Of a DNA stretch of 64,000 nucleotides, positions 1-8,512 are shown piece after piece. The translations under genes and the position numbers were made by a program. The notes under the pieces were generated by a model that was not told where the DNA came from, made no database searches, and saw nothing but the letters and a program-made list of their open reading frames with translations. The DNA is taken from positions 504,619-568,618 of the forward strand of contig NZ_BMSX01000002.1 in the NCBI RefSeq assembly GCF_014649375.1. The letters run 5' to 3'. Each line of letters begins with the position of its first letter. Within the stretch, counting starts at the first letter, position 1. This stretch comes from Streptomyces aurantiogriseus (GTDB lineage: Bacteria; Actinomycetota; Actinomycetes; Streptomycetales; Streptomycetaceae).

Positions 1-73
1 CGAGGTTGACGTACTGGCCGTCCCGCAGCTCGCGCGCGGTGCGGGCGGCCATCTCCTCGCGTGTCCAGGCCAT
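1..73 (-). CDS. CoA-transferase subunit B, N-terminal fragment
   Basis: Only the first 24 codons are in the window; the gene runs off the left edge. The visible N-terminus (MAWTREEMAARTARELRDGQ) is typical of the beta subunit of 3-oxoacid or 3-oxoadipate CoA-transferases, which move CoA between succinyl-CoA and a 3-oxoacid. The ATG at 73 overlaps the TGA of subunit A (TGATG), so the two subunits are translationally coupled, as usual for this heteromeric enzyme. Substrate cannot be decided from this fragment. Confidence 0.85.
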   Translation of the reverse strand, partial: MAWTREEMAARTARELRDGQYVNL

Positions 74-855
74 CAGTGGCTCACCGTCCCTCGTGCCTCA
101 GGCGCGGAAATCGTGCGCTGTTCGATGCCCTTGTCGGCCGCCTGCTCGGGGGTCAGCGCGACGACGCGCTGCACGAAGATGCCGGGCAGGTGCACCGCGT
201 CCGGGTCGATCCCGCCGGGCTCGACCAGTTCCTCGACCTCGGCGACGGTGATCCGGCCGGCCATCGCGGCCAGCGGGTTGAAGTTGCGGGAGGACTTGTT
301 GAAGACCAGGTTGCCGTGCCGGTCGCCCTTCGCCGCCCTGACCAGCGCGAAGTCGGTGCGGATCCCGCGCTCCAGCACGTACTCCGTGCCGTCGAACTCG
401 CGGACCTCCTTCGGCGGCGAGGCCAGCGCCACCCCGCCCGCACCGTCGTAGCGCCACGGCAGACCGCCCTCGGCGACCTGCGTGCCCACGCCGGCGGGGG
501 TGTAGAAGGCGGGGATGCCGGCGCCGCCGGCCCGCAGCCGCTCGGCGAGCGTGCCCTGCGGGATCATCTCCACCTCCAGCTCCCCGGCCAGGTACTGGCG
601 CGCGAACTCCTTGTTCGCCCCGATGTTGGAACCGGTCACCCGGGAGATCCGCCCGGCGGCGAGCAGCACCGCGAGGCCGGACTCCATCGCCCCGCAGTTG
701 TTGGAGACGACCGAAAGTCCGGCGACGCCCCGCTCGTACAGCGCCCGGATCAGCACGTTCGGCACACCGCTCAGCCCGAATCCGCCCACCGCGAGCGACG
801 CGCCGTCCGGCACATCGGCCACGGCCTCCAGGGCCGTGGCGACCACCTTGTCCAT
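73..855 (-). CDS. 3-oxoacid/3-oxoadipate CoA-transferase subunit A
   Basis: The 260-residue product matches the length and order of CoA-transferase alpha subunits: an N-terminal MDKVVATALEAVADVPDG start, the glycine-rich VGGFGLSGVPN segment near residue 22 and the GSNIGANKEF segment further on. It should pair with the coupled subunit B to transfer CoA from succinyl-CoA to a 3-oxoacid in ketone-body or aromatic (beta-ketoadipate) catabolism. The ATG at 855 is chosen because homologues begin at MDKVV; the reading frame stays open upstream but that part looks unlike the family. It is divergent from a MarR regulator, a common arrangement for aromatic catabolic genes. Sco-type versus Pca-type substrate is undecided. 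Confidence 0.88.
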   Translation of the reverse strand: MDKVVATALEAVADVPDGASLAVGGFGLSGVPNVLIRALYERGVAGLSVVSNNCGAMESGLAVLLAAGRISRVTGSNIGANKEFARQYLAGELEVEMIPQGTLAERLRAGGAGIPAFYTPAGVGTQVAEGGLPWRYDGAGGVALASPPKEVREFDGTEYVLERGIRTDFALVRAAKGDRHGNLVFNKSSRNFNPLAAMAGRITVAEVEELVEPGGIDPDAVHLPGIFVQRVVALTPEQAADKGIEQRTISAPEARGTVSH

Positions 856-905
856 CCGTGAAGCCCCATCCCGTCCGAGCGCCCATCGCGGCCAAGGCCA
901 ACAAT

Positions 906-923
906 TAGTCAGGGCACTGATTA
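906..923. promoter_or_regulatory. Candidate MarR operator, imperfect palindrome
   Basis: TAGTCAG (906-912) and CTGATTA (917-923) form a 7-bp inverted repeat with one mismatch around a 4-base centre. It lies between the divergent CoA-transferase and marR genes in a locally AT-rich stretch. The size fits a MarR dimer site, so control of the CoA-transferase pair, autoregulation or both is inferred. Confidence 0.45.
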
Positions 924-1076
924 TTTCAGCGAGGTGCCCTTCACGCTGCCACCGGACGGGCAGGGCGTCAAGGTCTCGGGAAAAGGCGAGGTCAGATCGC
1001 GGGCGCGAGCCGGAGACAGTCACGCCGCTGCCCGGTATTGTTCAGTACACCAACGAAAACGACCTCGGGAGCGCAC

Positions 1077-1541
1077 ATGGCCGCGGTGGACCTCTCCACC
1101 CACCCCGGGCACCTGGCCCGGCGGCTGCAGCAGGCGCACTACCTGCTGTGGAACACGATGGTTTCCGAGGAGATCACCTCACCGCAGTTCGCGGTGCTGA
1201 ACGCGCTCGTCGCCGAACCCGGCCTGGACCAGCGCACGGTGGGGGAGCGGGTGGGGCTCGACCGCTCCACGATCGCCGAGGTGATCAGCCGCCTCGGCCG
1301 GCGCGGACTGCTCGACAAGGTCCGCGACCCGCAGGACGGCCGCCGCTTCCTGCTGCGCCTCACCGACGAGGGGCTGCGCACCCACCGCAAGCTGACCGTG
1401 CGCACGGCCCGGATGAACCAGGTGTTCCTGGCCCCGCTCTCCGCCGAGGAGCAGACAGTCTTCTTCGACCTCATCCAGCGCGTCTCGGACGCGGCCGAGG
1501 GGCTCCGCAACCCGGCGGAATCCCTCGCCGCCCCCTCCTGA
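1077..1541 (+). CDS. MarR-family transcriptional regulator
   Basis: The 154-residue protein has the standard winged-helix MarR layout: an N-terminal dimerisation helix, then a recognition region containing LDQRTVGERVGLDRSTIAEV near residues 55-75, then the wing with the DxRxxR-like stretch DPQDGRRFLLRLTDEG. The ATG at 1077 has a GGGAG ribosome site about 8 bases upstream; the frame is open earlier but without such a site. It diverges from the CoA-transferase operon and a palindrome lies between them, so it probably responds to an aromatic or acid ligand of that pathway. The ligand is not inferable. Confidence 0.88.
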   Translation: MAAVDLSTHPGHLARRLQQAHYLLWNTMVSEEITSPQFAVLNALVAEPGLDQRTVGERVGLDRSTIAEVISRLGRRGLLDKVRDPQDGRRFLLRLTDEGLRTHRKLTVRTARMNQVFLAPLSAEEQTVFFDLIQRVSDAAEGLRNPAESLAAPS

Positions 1542-1581
1542 CCGCCCCGCACGCCTTGCCCGCGCCTCCCTCAGGTCCCCC

Positions 1582-2712
1582 TCACGCCTTCGCGTACACC
1601 ACCCACACCTGGCCCTCGGCGAAGGCGACCGGCCGGCCGTCCCGGGTCGTGAACTCCGTGCCGTCCAGGGCGCTCGCCCGCTTCCAGTTCACGTCGTGGA
1701 CACGCCCGTCGCGCAGCACCTCCGCCCTGCCCGACCCCACCGTCTCGGTGTACGGCGTGTTGTTGCCGAGGAAGTCCTGGAAGGCCGACGGGCGGACCTC
1801 GACGTACTGCACGACCACCGTCGCCGGCGCCACCGCGCCCCCGTCGGTCGTCGTGGCCGCCGTGCCGTCCATCGACACCAGCCAGCGGCCCCGGCTCTCG
1901 GACCAGGCGAAGGTGTAGCGGGCCGCCGGGTAGCGCACGGTCCGCGAGGTCTCCGGCGTGCCGCCGGAGGGTGCGGGGCCGTACTGGAAGCCGGTGGTCA
2001 GCGCGGCCGCGCCCGGTGCGGAGGGGAGCACCCGGTCGGGGCGCAGGAACAGGTTGTGGGGCGCGGACCTGTCCCGGTCGCGGTAGTAGGCGCCCTTCGC
2101 CTGCTCGGGTGTGACCGCCTCCAGCGGCGCCTTGTCGATCAGCGGCAGCAGCTTGCTCTGCGCCCCGGAGAAGGCCAGCACCGGCCGGTCGAACTGGCGC
2201 AGCAGCTCCAGATCGGACTCGCGGGCGCTGCGCACCGGCCCGACGGCCTGCGGCAGCTTGGTCGCGTACACCGCCATCAGCCGGCTCAGACCGCCCTCGA
2301 CCTGTTCGACGTACACGACGTCCGCGGAGTTCAGGCCGGTGTGGGGCCGGGCGGCGCGGGCATTGTCGATCTTCACGACGAGTGGCGAGCCGACGGCGGA
2401 GGGGGTCACGCCGGCGCCGGCGGCCGGCGAACCGGAGGCGGTGGCGGAGGGGACCACGCCGCCACTGCGGCTCGGCTCCGGGCCCCCGCCACGGCCGTCG
2501 TCGGCCGGCCCGCCTCGTGTGGCGCAGCCGGCGGTCAGGGAGGCCGCGAGCGTGGCGGCGAGGACGGCCGCCACGGTCAGTCTCCGGCGGGCTCCTCGTC
2601 CCGCGACCGTTCTCGTCACGACCGGTCTCGCCGTGTCCGGCTTCGCCGTGTCCGGCTTCGCCGTGTCCGGCTTCGCCGTGTCCGGTCTAGCGCCCGCCGT
2701 CGCCACGTCCAT
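1582..2712 (-). CDS. DUF3048 (YerB-like) lipoprotein
   Basis: The 376-residue product has an unusually long cytoplasmic lead of about 35 residues, then a basic segment (GRGARRR), a hydrophobic stretch and a lipobox (LTAGC, Cys about residue 63), so it should be an exported lipoprotein. The mature part carries DUF3048 signatures, including SAPHNLF and repeated NARAARPHTGL/ADVVYVEQVEGG-like segments. The family has no settled biochemical role; Bacillus YerB is a member. The ATG at 2712 has a GGGGTGG site; GTG at 2721 (three codons upstream) and GTG at 2619 (just before the signal peptide) are alternatives. The lead contains an in-frame 15-bp tandem repeat. Confidence 0.85.
   Translation of the reverse strand: MDVATAGARPDTAKPDTAKPDTAKPDTARPVVTRTVAGRGARRRLTVAAVLAATLAASLTAGCATRGGPADDGRGGGPEPSRSGGVVPSATASGSPAAGAGVTPSAVGSPLVVKIDNARAARPHTGLNSADVVYVEQVEGGLSRLMAVYATKLPQAVGPVRSARESDLELLRQFDRPVLAFSGAQSKLLPLIDKAPLEAVTPEQAKGAYYRDRDRSAPHNLFLRPDRVLPSAPGAAALTTGFQYGPAPSGGTPETSRTVRYPAARYTFAWSESRGRWLVSMDGTAATTTDGGAVAPATVVVQYVEVRPSAFQDFLGNNTPYTETVGSGRAEVLRDGRVHDVNWKRASALDGTEFTTRDGRPVAFAEGQVWVVYAKA
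2631..2690. repeat. 15-bp tandem repeat, four units
   Basis: Units begin at 2631, 2646, 2661 and 2676; the first three are identical (CCGTGTCCGGCTTCG) and the fourth differs at its end. The period is five codons, giving repeated PDTAK in the N-terminal lead of the DUF3048 lipoprotein. Copy-number change would keep the frame. If translation starts at the GTG at 2619, the repeat would lie in the 5' leader. Confidence 0.9.
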
Positions 2713-2929
2713 CGTCGCCACCCCGTTTCGTGCCTTGATTGTGCGCTTATCGGATGTTTGGTGGCTATACCCGATCAGTTTTGATTTTGCGCATTAAATA
2801 GGCCGATTGGTCCAGGTCGGGCTCCCTGCTGGGGTTCGGGACCGGGGCGCCGGGTACCCGGGCCGCACCCAGGACCCGGCCCCCCGAGACGGCGGGCCCC
2901 CCGAACTTCGGTGGAGGGAGCGCGGCACG

Positions 2930-4120
2930 ATGAAGGCAGTGACCTGGCAGGGGAAGCGGGACGTTCGGGTGGAGACCGTGCCCGATCCGACGATCCAGGA
3001 ACCGACGGACGCCGTCATCCGCGTCACGTCCACCGGACTGTGCGGCTCCGACCTGCACCTCTACGAGGTGCTCACCGCGTTCATGACCCCGGGCGACATC
3101 CTCGGCCACGAGCCCATGGGTATCGTCGAGGAGGTCGGCCCCGGTGTGCCCGACCTCAAGGCCGGCGACCGGGTCGTGGTGCCGTTCCAGATCGCCTGCG
3201 GCGACTGCTGGATGTGTCTGAACTCCCTGTTCACCCAGTGCGAGACCACCCAGGTCACCGGCGAGGGCATGGGCGCCGCCCTGTTCGGCTACACCCGCCT
3301 GTACGGCGCGGTGCCCGGCGGCCAGGCCGAGTACCTGCGCGTCCCGCAGGCCCAGTTCGGCCCCATCAAGGTGCCGGAGGGCCCGCCCGACGACCGCTTC
3401 GTCTATCTCTCCGACGTCCTGCCCACCGCCTGGCAGGCGGTCTCCTACGCCGACGTCCCCCAGGGCGGCAGCGTCGCCGTGCTCGGTCTCGGCCCCATCG
3501 GCGACATGGCCTGCCGCATCGCCCAACTGCGGGGCGCCGGGCGGGTGTTCGGCGTGGACCTGGTCGGCGACCGGCTGCGCCGGGCCCGCGCACGGGGCGT
3601 GGAGACGTACGACCTGCGCAGCTTCGACAACGAGAAGGAACTGGTCGCCGCGATCCGCGACGAGACCGACGGCCGCGGCCCGGACGCCGTGATCGACGCC
3701 GTCGGCACCGAGGCCCACGGCAGCGCCGCCGCCAAGCTGGCCCAGCAGGCCGCGGGCATGCTGCCCCGCAAGATCGGCGGCCCCTTCGCCGAGCGCTTCA
3801 GCGTCGACCGGCTCGCCGCCTTCCACACCGCCATCGAGCTGGTGCGCCGCGGCGGCACCATCTCGCTGTCCGGCGTGTACGGCGGCATGGCCGACCCGCT
3901 GCCGATGCTCACCATGTTCGACAAGCAGATCCAGCTGCGGATGGGCCAGGCCAACGTGCGCCGCTGGAGCGACGACATCATCCCGTACCTCACGGACGAG
4001 GACCCGCTCGGCGTCGACGACTTCGCCACCCACCGGCTGCCGCTGTCGGAGGCCCCGCAGGCGTACGAGATGTTCCAGCACAAGCGGGACGGCGCGGTGA
4101 AGATCCTGATGACGCCGTGA
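2930..4120 (+). CDS. Zinc-dependent alcohol dehydrogenase, glutathione-independent formaldehyde dehydrogenase-like
   Basis: The 396-residue medium-chain dehydrogenase shows a catalytic zinc site (GLCGSDLHLYE with Cys near 37, then GHEPMGIVEE) and a four-Cys structural zinc loop (CGDCWMCLNSLFTQC). The Rossmann segment is VAVLGLGPIGDMACRIAQ. The long insertion after the Rossmann fold (AAAKLAQQAAGMLPRKIGG and onward) is characteristic of formaldehyde dehydrogenase/dismutase-like members rather than simple ADHs. It should oxidise an aldehyde or alcohol with NAD. The ATG at 2930 has a GGAGGGAG ribosome site; the open frame upstream is not used. It stands alone, convergent with the ligase gene. Substrate unknown. 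Confidence 0.88.
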   Translation: MKAVTWQGKRDVRVETVPDPTIQEPTDAVIRVTSTGLCGSDLHLYEVLTAFMTPGDILGHEPMGIVEEVGPGVPDLKAGDRVVVPFQIACGDCWMCLNSLFTQCETTQVTGEGMGAALFGYTRLYGAVPGGQAEYLRVPQAQFGPIKVPEGPPDDRFVYLSDVLPTAWQAVSYADVPQGGSVAVLGLGPIGDMACRIAQLRGAGRVFGVDLVGDRLRRARARGVETYDLRSFDNEKELVAAIRDETDGRGPDAVIDAVGTEAHGSAAAKLAQQAAGMLPRKIGGPFAERFSVDRLAAFHTAIELVRRGGTISLSGVYGGMADPLPMLTMFDKQIQLRMGQANVRRWSDDIIPYLTDEDPLGVDDFATHRLPLSEAPQAYEMFQHKRDGAVKILMTP

Positions 4121-4132
4121 GTCACCCCTCAG

Positions 4133-5209
4133 TCACACCTCGGGAGGAGCCCCCAGGATCTCCGTGAGGTCGTAGCGCACCGGCTCCTCCAGCTGCGCGT
4201 ACGTGCAGCTCTCCGGGGTCCGGTCCGGGCGCCAGCGGCGGAAGCGGGCCGTGTGCCGGAACCGGGCCCCGTTCTCCATGTGGTCGTACGCCACCTCGGC
4301 CACCCGCTCCGGCCTGAGCGGCACCCAGGACAGGTCCTTCTTGCCCGACCAGCGGCTCGGCGCACCGGGCAGCCGGGCCGTCTCGTGCGCGGCCTCCTGC
4401 GACCAGGCGGCCCAGGGGTGGCTCTCGGCGTCCGCCATGCGCAGCGGCTCCAGCTCCGCCACCAGCTCGGCCCGGCGCTTCATGGAGAAGGCTGCGGACA
4501 CACCGACGTGCTGGAGGACGCCCCGGTCGTCGTACAGGCCCAACAGCAGCGAGCCGACCACCGGTCCGCTCTTGTGGAGGCGGTAGCCGGCCACGACCAC
4601 GTCCGCCGTGCGCTCGTGCTTGACCTTGAACATCGCGCGCTCGTCCTGGAGGTAGGGCAAGGTGAGCGGCTTGGCGATCACACCGTCCAGGCCCGCCCCC
4701 TCGTACTCGTCGAACCACTGCCGCGCCACCTCGACGTCCGTGGTCGCCGGGGCCAGGTGCACGGGCGGCGTCACTCCGGCCAGCGCCCTGGTCAGCAGCG
4801 CCCGCCGGTCGCTCAGCGGCACGTCGAGCAGCGACTCGTCGTCCAGCGCCAGCAGGTCGAAGGCCACGAAGGACGCCGGGGTCCGCTCGGCGAGCATGCG
4901 CACCCGGGAGTCCGCCGGGTGGATCCGCTCGGTCAGCGCGTCGAAGTCCAGCCGCCCCTCCCGCGCGATCACGATCTCCCCGTCCAGCACGCACCGCTCG
5001 GGCACCCGCTCCCTGAGCGCCCCCACCAGCTCGGGAAAGTACCTGGTCAGCGGCTTCCCGGTACGGCTGCCCAACTCGATGTCAAAGCCGTCGCGGAACG
5101 CGATCGCCCGGAAGCCGTCCCACTTCGCCTCGTACTGCATACCCGGCGGGATCACCGCCACCGACTTGGCGAGCATCGGCTTCACGGGTGGCATCACCGG
5201 CAGATCCAT
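4133..5209 (-). CDS. ATP-dependent DNA ligase (NHEJ/LigC type)
   Basis: The 358-residue protein has an adenylation domain with motif I EAKWDGFR (nucleophile Lys29), motif III AFDLLALD, motif IV DGVIAK and motif V-like MFKVKHERTADVVVAG, followed by an OB-fold C-terminal domain ending in RFRRWRPDRTPESC. Length and order match the LigC-type ligases of actinobacteria that seal breaks in non-homologous end joining or base repair. It diverges from a LigD-type primase 74 bases away, so the two probably work together on double-strand breaks, perhaps in spores. No Ku gene is in the window. Confidence 0.93.
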   Translation of the reverse strand: MDLPVMPPVKPMLAKSVAVIPPGMQYEAKWDGFRAIAFRDGFDIELGSRTGKPLTRYFPELVGALRERVPERCVLDGEIVIAREGRLDFDALTERIHPADSRVRMLAERTPASFVAFDLLALDDESLLDVPLSDRRALLTRALAGVTPPVHLAPATTDVEVARQWFDEYEGAGLDGVIAKPLTLPYLQDERAMFKVKHERTADVVVAGYRLHKSGPVVGSLLLGLYDDRGVLQHVGVSAAFSMKRRAELVAELEPLRMADAESHPWAAWSQEAAHETARLPGAPSRWSGKKDLSWVPLRPERVAEVAYDHMENGARFRHTARFRRWRPDRTPESCTYAQLEEPVRYDLTEILGAPPEV

Positions 5210-5283
5210 GGTCCGATTCTGCGCTTCTTCGTGACGTGTCGCCCAGTGTGCGAGCGGTGAGAGGTACGCCTACCGTGGCTCGC

Positions 5284-6309
5284 ATGGGCGAAGCGGTGGA
5301 ACTGGAAGCGGGCGGCCGGACCGTACGGCTGTCCAGCCCCGACAAGGTCTTCTTCCCGGAGCGCGGTTTCACCAAGCTGGACCTCGCCCGGTACTACCAG
5401 GCGGTCGCCCCCGGGGCCCTGCGCGCCCTGCGCAACCGGCCCACCACCCTGGAGCGCTACCCGGACGGCGTGACCGGCGAGTCCTTCTTCCAGAAGCGGG
5501 CCCCGAAGAACATGCCCGACTGGATCCCGACCGCCCACATCACCTTCCCCAGCGGCCGTTCCGCCGACGAGATGTGCCCCACCGAGGAGGCGGCGGTGCT
5601 GTGGGCCGCCCAGTACGGCACCCTCACCTTCCACCCCTGGCCCGTCCGCCGCACCGACGTCGACCGCCCCGACGAACTCCGCATCGACCTCGACCCGCAG
5701 CCCGGCACCGACTACGCCGACGCCGTCCGCGCCGCCCACGAACTGCGCGCCGTCCTCGACGAGTTCGGCGGCCTGCGCGGCTGGCCCAAGACCTCCGGCG
5801 GCCGGGGCCTGCACGTGTTCGTGCCGATCGAGCCGCGCTGGACCTTCACCCAGGTCCGGCGTGCCGCCATCGCCGTCGGCCGCGAGATGGAACGCCGGAT
5901 GCCGGAACGCGTGACGATCAAGTGGTGGAAGGAGGAACGGGGCGAACGCATCTTCCTGGACTACAACCAGACCGCCCGCGACCGCACCATCGCCTCCGCC
6001 TACTCCGTACGGCCCCGCCCGCACGCCCCCGTCTCGGCGCCCCTGCGCTGGGAGGAGGTCGGCGAGGCCCGCCCCCGCGACTTCGACATCGCGACGATGC
6101 CGGGCCGCTACGCCCGGCTCGGCGACGTGCACGCCGACATGGACGACCACGCCTACTCCCTGGACGCGCTGCTGGAACTGGCCGCGAAGGACGAACGCGA
6201 CCACGGGCTCGGTGATCTGCCGTACCCGCCCGAGTATCCGAAGATGCCGGGCGAACCCAGGCGGGTACAGCCGAGCCGCGCGAAGAAGGAGCCGCCTACA
6301 GGTCCTTGA
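5284..6309 (+). CDS. LigD-type polymerase/primase (NHEJ)
   Basis: The 341-residue product is a stand-alone LigD polymerase (archaeo-eukaryotic primase-like) domain. It shows KVFFPERGFTKLDLARYY at the start, the catalytic acidic motif ELRIDLDPQPG (Asp135/Asp137), TSGGRGLHVFVPI and the FLDYNQTARDRT segment. Such enzymes fill gaps and add ribonucleotides at DNA ends before ligation. ATG 5284 fits the family start; GTG at 5275 is an in-frame alternative. It is divergent from the ATP ligase, and its last 14 bases overlap the 3' end of the minus-strand secreted-protein gene tail to tail. Confidence 0.93.
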   Translation: MGEAVELEAGGRTVRLSSPDKVFFPERGFTKLDLARYYQAVAPGALRALRNRPTTLERYPDGVTGESFFQKRAPKNMPDWIPTAHITFPSGRSADEMCPTEEAAVLWAAQYGTLTFHPWPVRRTDVDRPDELRIDLDPQPGTDYADAVRAAHELRAVLDEFGGLRGWPKTSGGRGLHVFVPIEPRWTFTQVRRAAIAVGREMERRMPERVTIKWWKEERGERIFLDYNQTARDRTIASAYSVRPRPHAPVSAPLRWEEVGEARPRDFDIATMPGRYARLGDVHADMDDHAYSLDALLELAAKDERDHGLGDLPYPPEYPKMPGEPRRVQPSRAKKEPPTGP

Positions 6310-8512
6310 TCCGGATGTCCCGGTAGGACACCACGTCCGTCGTGCCGTGCACCTGGAGCCCGAGGTAACCGGAGGCGAACCGGCGCCCGTCCGTGCCCGG
6401 GTCGTCCGAGCGGGGCGGGGCGAAGTCCAGGCCGCCGATGTTGTCGAACTCGTTGATCAGCACACCGTTGCGGTAGACCGAGTAGTGCTGGTCGACGACA
6501 CGGATCTCGTAGTCGTTCCAGGTGCCCTTCTGCGTCACGCCCGCGCCCGCCAGGCCCACGCGGTCGAAGCCGTAGACCGAGCCGGTCTTGTACATGTCGC
6601 CGTCGGGCCGGTCCAGCACCTGCACCTCGTGCCCGTACTTGATGGCGACCCACTCCGGACGCGACTCCTCGGGATGGCCGTGGACCCCCGGGAAGCGCAC
6701 GAATACACCGGAGTTGGCGTTGCCCGTGCCCGGAGCGTCGTCACGCCACTGGAGCCGGAGCGAGAAGTCGCCGTACTTGCGCTGCGGGAACCACAGCATG
6801 CCGAGGCCGGGCTTCGTCGTGCCCGAGGTGATCGACCCGTCGGCGTTCAGGGCGAAGGATCCGCCGCCGACCTGCTCCCACTGGGCGAAGGACTCCGCGC
6901 TGCCGTCGAGGATCGTGCGGTAGCCCGCGGTCTGCCCGGGTCTGCCGATGCCGGACGCGCGAGCCGCCTCGAGGACGGCGTCGTACTCCCGCTCGTCGAC
7001 GACCCCTTCCCTGAACAGCCGGTCCATGACCGTCTTCACATGCTTGAGGAAGAGCGCGTGGGACGTCCACTCCTTCTCGTCCTCGATCAACTCGTTGATT
7101 CGGCAGCGGTTGTCGGTCACCCGGTTCGGTACGCCCGTGTCGACCGTGCCGACGATCACGGTCAACCGCTCGTCCCACTCGGGGCAGTTGGGCGCGGGCA
7201 CGCCGCCGCCGGCCACCACGGTGAAACTCACGGTCCGCGCCTCGGACGTGTTGCCCGCCTTGTCGGTCGCCCGGTAGGCCAGTGTGTGGGTACCGGCGCG
7301 GTCGACGATGACGGGGATGGTGTATGCAATGTACGGTCCACCGTCGAGCGAATACTCGATCCGATCCACACCCGAACCGTGCGCGTCTGTCGCACTGACG
7401 GTCACCTTGGCGTTGCCGACGTAGGCACCGTCGGAGTTGCGTGTGCCGTCGACGGTCACGCCCGTCACCGGGGGAGTGGTGTCCTGTGGGGGTGCGGAGA
7501 CGACCGTGAACGTGACGCTCTTCTCGGCGGAGACGTTGCCGGCCTTGTCGGTGGCGCGGTAGCGGACGGTGTGGGTGCCGAGCTGATGGAGCATCACGGG
7601 GGCGGTGTACGGTAGCCAGTCGCCCGTGGAGCCGACCGCATACTGTATACGGTCGACCCCCGACCCCGTATCGGATGCGCTGACCGTCACGGTGGCCATG
7701 TCGACGTACGCCCCGTCGGCGTTCTGTTCCCCGCTCACCGTCGCCGATGTCTCCGGCGGCGTCGTGTCGTCCGTCTGCGGCGCCACGACGGTGAACTCGA
7801 CGCTCTTCTCGGCGGAGACGTTGCCGGCCTTGTCGAAGGCCCGGTGGCGGATCGTGTGACGGCCGATCTGGTCGACGACGACCGGGGCGGTGTACGGCAT
7901 CCAGTCGCCCGTGTCGCCGACCGCATACTGGATCCGGTCGACCCCCGACCCGCCCTCGTCGTCCGTCGCCCCGATCGCGACGCTCGCCGACCCGACGTAC
8001 TCACCCTGCGCGTTCTGCGTCCCGCTCACCCGCGCCGATGTCTCCGGAGCCGTCGTGTCCTCGCCGCCGCCCTCGGTCACCACCAGGATGCCCTGCATCT
8101 GCCCGTGACCGGGGATCGTGCAGTGGTAGAAGTAGCGGCCCGGGGTGAGGGTGACCTCGGCGGTGTGGCGGCCGCCCTGGTCGTCGGCCGGGTTGGCGAG
8201 GATGTTGAGCTGGACGTCGCTGTTGAACTCGGGATCGGACGTCACGAACGTCAACGTGTGCGGCATCCCCGTGGTGTTGCCGGTCGCCGCGCTGTTCTCG
8301 AAGACGATCGTCGCCGCTCCGGCCACCGCCGTCGCGGGCGCCGAGGTGTACTTCGTGATGTCGTCGCCGGCGGTCCAGGTGAGTACCTGGGCGGCGGCCC
8401 GGTCGGGTGGATCGCTCTGCCCGGCGGCAGGCACCGCCTGGAGCCCGAGCACGGCCAGCAGCCCCGCCAAGAGGGCTGCCAGAACTCTTCGTTGGCGCAA
8501 CAGACGCATCAT
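6296..8512 (-). CDS. Secreted cupredoxin + OmpL47-type repeat + DUF1080 multidomain protein
   Basis: The 738-residue protein starts with a signal peptide (MMRLLRQRRVLAALLAGLLA). A plastocyanin-like domain (about 35-135) follows, with the type-1 copper pattern YHCTIPGHGQM, then three OmpL47-type beta repeats of roughly 95 residues each beginning DTTxPET or DTTPPV (about 140-440). The C-terminal DUF1080/3-keto-disaccharide hydrolase fold (about 540-738) has RLQWRDDAPGTGNANSGVF. It probably binds or cleaves a glycan outside the cell and may pass electrons through copper. The start overlaps the upstream gene's TGA (ATGATGA) with an AGGGGAG site, so the two are translationally coupled. Exact substrate unknown. 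Confidence 0.85.
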   Translation of the reverse strand: MMRLLRQRRVLAALLAGLLAVLGLQAVPAAGQSDPPDRAAAQVLTWTAGDDITKYTSAPATAVAGAATIVFENSAATGNTTGMPHTLTFVTSDPEFNSDVQLNILANPADDQGGRHTAEVTLTPGRYFYHCTIPGHGQMQGILVVTEGGGEDTTAPETSARVSGTQNAQGEYVGSASVAIGATDDEGGSGVDRIQYAVGDTGDWMPYTAPVVVDQIGRHTIRHRAFDKAGNVSAEKSVEFTVVAPQTDDTTPPETSATVSGEQNADGAYVDMATVTVSASDTGSGVDRIQYAVGSTGDWLPYTAPVMLHQLGTHTVRYRATDKAGNVSAEKSVTFTVVSAPPQDTTPPVTGVTVDGTRNSDGAYVGNAKVTVSATDAHGSGVDRIEYSLDGGPYIAYTIPVIVDRAGTHTLAYRATDKAGNTSEARTVSFTVVAGGGVPAPNCPEWDERLTVIVGTVDTGVPNRVTDNRCRINELIEDEKEWTSHALFLKHVKTVMDRLFREGVVDEREYDAVLEAARASGIGRPGQTAGYRTILDGSAESFAQWEQVGGGSFALNADGSITSGTTKPGLGMLWFPQRKYGDFSLRLQWRDDAPGTGNANSGVFVRFPGVHGHPEESRPEWVAIKYGHEVQVLDRPDGDMYKTGSVYGFDRVGLAGAGVTQKGTWNDYEIRVVDQHYSVYRNGVLINEFDNIGGLDFAPPRSDDPGTDGRRFASGYLGLQVHGTTDVVSYRDIRIKDL

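Noticed and set aside
5215..5284. Damage promoter between the divergent NHEJ genes
   Set aside because: No TTGTCAGTGG or LexA box is present; only loose matches to GTGTC and CAGTG occur.
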